The position numbers were made by a program, and so were the translations under genes. The notes under the pieces are model-generated. The model was not told the DNA's origin. It did not search any database and was given only the letters and a program-made list of their open reading frames with translations. A DNA stretch of 14,055 bases from Victivallales bacterium (lineage in GTDB: Bacteria; Verrucomicrobiota; Lentisphaeria; Victivallales; UBA1829), in contig JAEEQO010000062.1 in the NCBI GenBank assembly GCA_016285335.1, positions 1 to 14,055 of the forward strand. The letters run 5' to 3'. Below are positions 13,511 to 14,055 of the stretch, piece after piece (within the stretch, counting starts at the first letter, position 1; every line of letters starts with the position of its first letter).

Positions 13511-14038
13511 TCACCAGATCGGGACGCCCGCCAGACGGCTCTGGTCGATCATGCCGAATTTGTGGTGGTCCGGCGGCATGGAACGGTTGTCGCCGATGAC
13601 GAAGACTTTGCCGTGCGGCACCTCGCGGCGGGGCAGGTCCCAGTTGCAGCCGTTTTTCACGTACGGCTCATCCACGGCGCTGCCGTTCACGTACAGGACG
13701 CCGTTGCGCATTTCGACCGTTTCGCCGGGGAACGCCAGAATGCGTTTGAGGAGGAACGTGTTGAATCCGGCGTATTTGAGTACGACGATCTGCTTGCGCT
13801 GCGGAGCGTAGAGTTTGAAGTAAGGGAGGAACGCGAACGTGAAGCCTTTGCCGGAGTAGGTCGGCGCCATGCTTTCGCCGTTGATGACCATCGGGCGCAG
13901 AACGAACAGGCAGACCAGGACCGTGGCGGCGGCGATCACGCCGATGCGGATGGCGACGATCCGCCAGTCCTTCTGCTTTTTGGGGCGGACGAATGTGCTG
14001 GATTCCCCTTTCGGCGGCTCGTTCGCATTCGCGGTCAT
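13511..14038 (-). CDS. lepB: Signal peptidase I
   Basis: Removes signal peptides from proteins exported by Sec or Tat; acts at the outer face of the inner membrane with a Ser/Lys dyad. 175 residues, short as in Gram-positive-like enzymes. One membrane helix (about 27-47) precedes box B N-G-E-S-M (53-57, catalytic S56), box D F-L-L-K-R-I-L-A-F-P-G-E (95-106, general base K98) and box E G-D-N-R (149-152). After G-D-N-R the sequence reads S-M-P-P-D-H-H-K-F-G instead of the common x-x-S-x-D-S-R-x-x-G. A start at 14038 fits a GAGGA about 12 bases upstream. First gene in the visible part of the minus-strand operon; the operon may begin further right, beyond the window. Confidence 0.93.
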   Translation of the reverse strand: MTANANEPPKGESSTFVRPKKQKDWRIVAIRIGVIAAATVLVCLFVLRPMVINGESMAPTYSGKGFTFAFLPYFKLYAPQRKQIVVLKYAGFNTFLLKRILAFPGETVEMRNGVLYVNGSAVDEPYVKNGCNWDLPRREVPHGKVFVIGDNRSMPPDHHKFGMIDQSRLAGVPIW

Positions 14039-14055
14039 TGCTGCGGCCCGTCCTC

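Overview
The window is about 14 kb of GC-rich bacterial chromosome. It starts at the 3' end of a ribosomal RNA operon (a complete 5S rRNA and its terminator) and ends inside an operon of envelope and housekeeping genes. The base composition, the many Sel1-repeat proteins and the many lineage-restricted membrane proteins would fit a PVC-group bacterium such as Lentisphaerota or Verrucomicrobiota, but no gene here proves that placement and it is only a guess.

Left part (1-8374, + strand): the 5S rRNA and a strong intrinsic terminator are followed by genes mostly without recognised function. First comes a four-helix membrane protein with a C-terminal zinc ribbon and its own sigma70-type promoter. 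Next are three Sel1-repeat proteins: membrane-anchored, soluble, membrane-anchored. Their translation leaders are related, so they look like products of tandem gene duplication. A two-helix membrane protein with a beta-rich tail follows. A new promoter at 5801-5829, preceded by a 9-bp tandem repeat and a 16-bp palindrome, then drives a 12-codon mini-ORF, two paralogous single-pass membrane proteins and a four-helix membrane protein. The part closes with a short ORF that appears to lack its 5' end. Most of these genes encode membrane or exported proteins of unknown role. Together they form a candidate envelope-associated, lineage-specific cluster.

Right part (8368-14055, - strand, read right to left): signal peptidase I (lepB), a small membrane-anchored protein with a possible NTF2-like fold, rmuC, dsbD, and a PstS-like substrate-binding domain fused to an N-terminal membrane module. 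Gaps are 9-41 bases and nearly every gene has a Shine-Dalgarno sequence, so this reads as one operon. The likely theme is export, periplasmic disulfide reduction and envelope solute binding, with RmuC as the DNA-maintenance member. The two parts converge, and their last ORFs overlap by 7 bases with no terminator between them.

No CRISPR array, transposase, integrase, tRNA, phage gene or recognised defence system is visible. No stretch over 300 bases is without a gene. The points most worth following are the duplicated Sel1 genes and leaders, the repeat/palindrome/promoter/mini-ORF block at 5754-5896, the paralogous pair after it, the DsbD that lacks the end of its thioredoxin domain, and the membrane-fused PstS-like protein.
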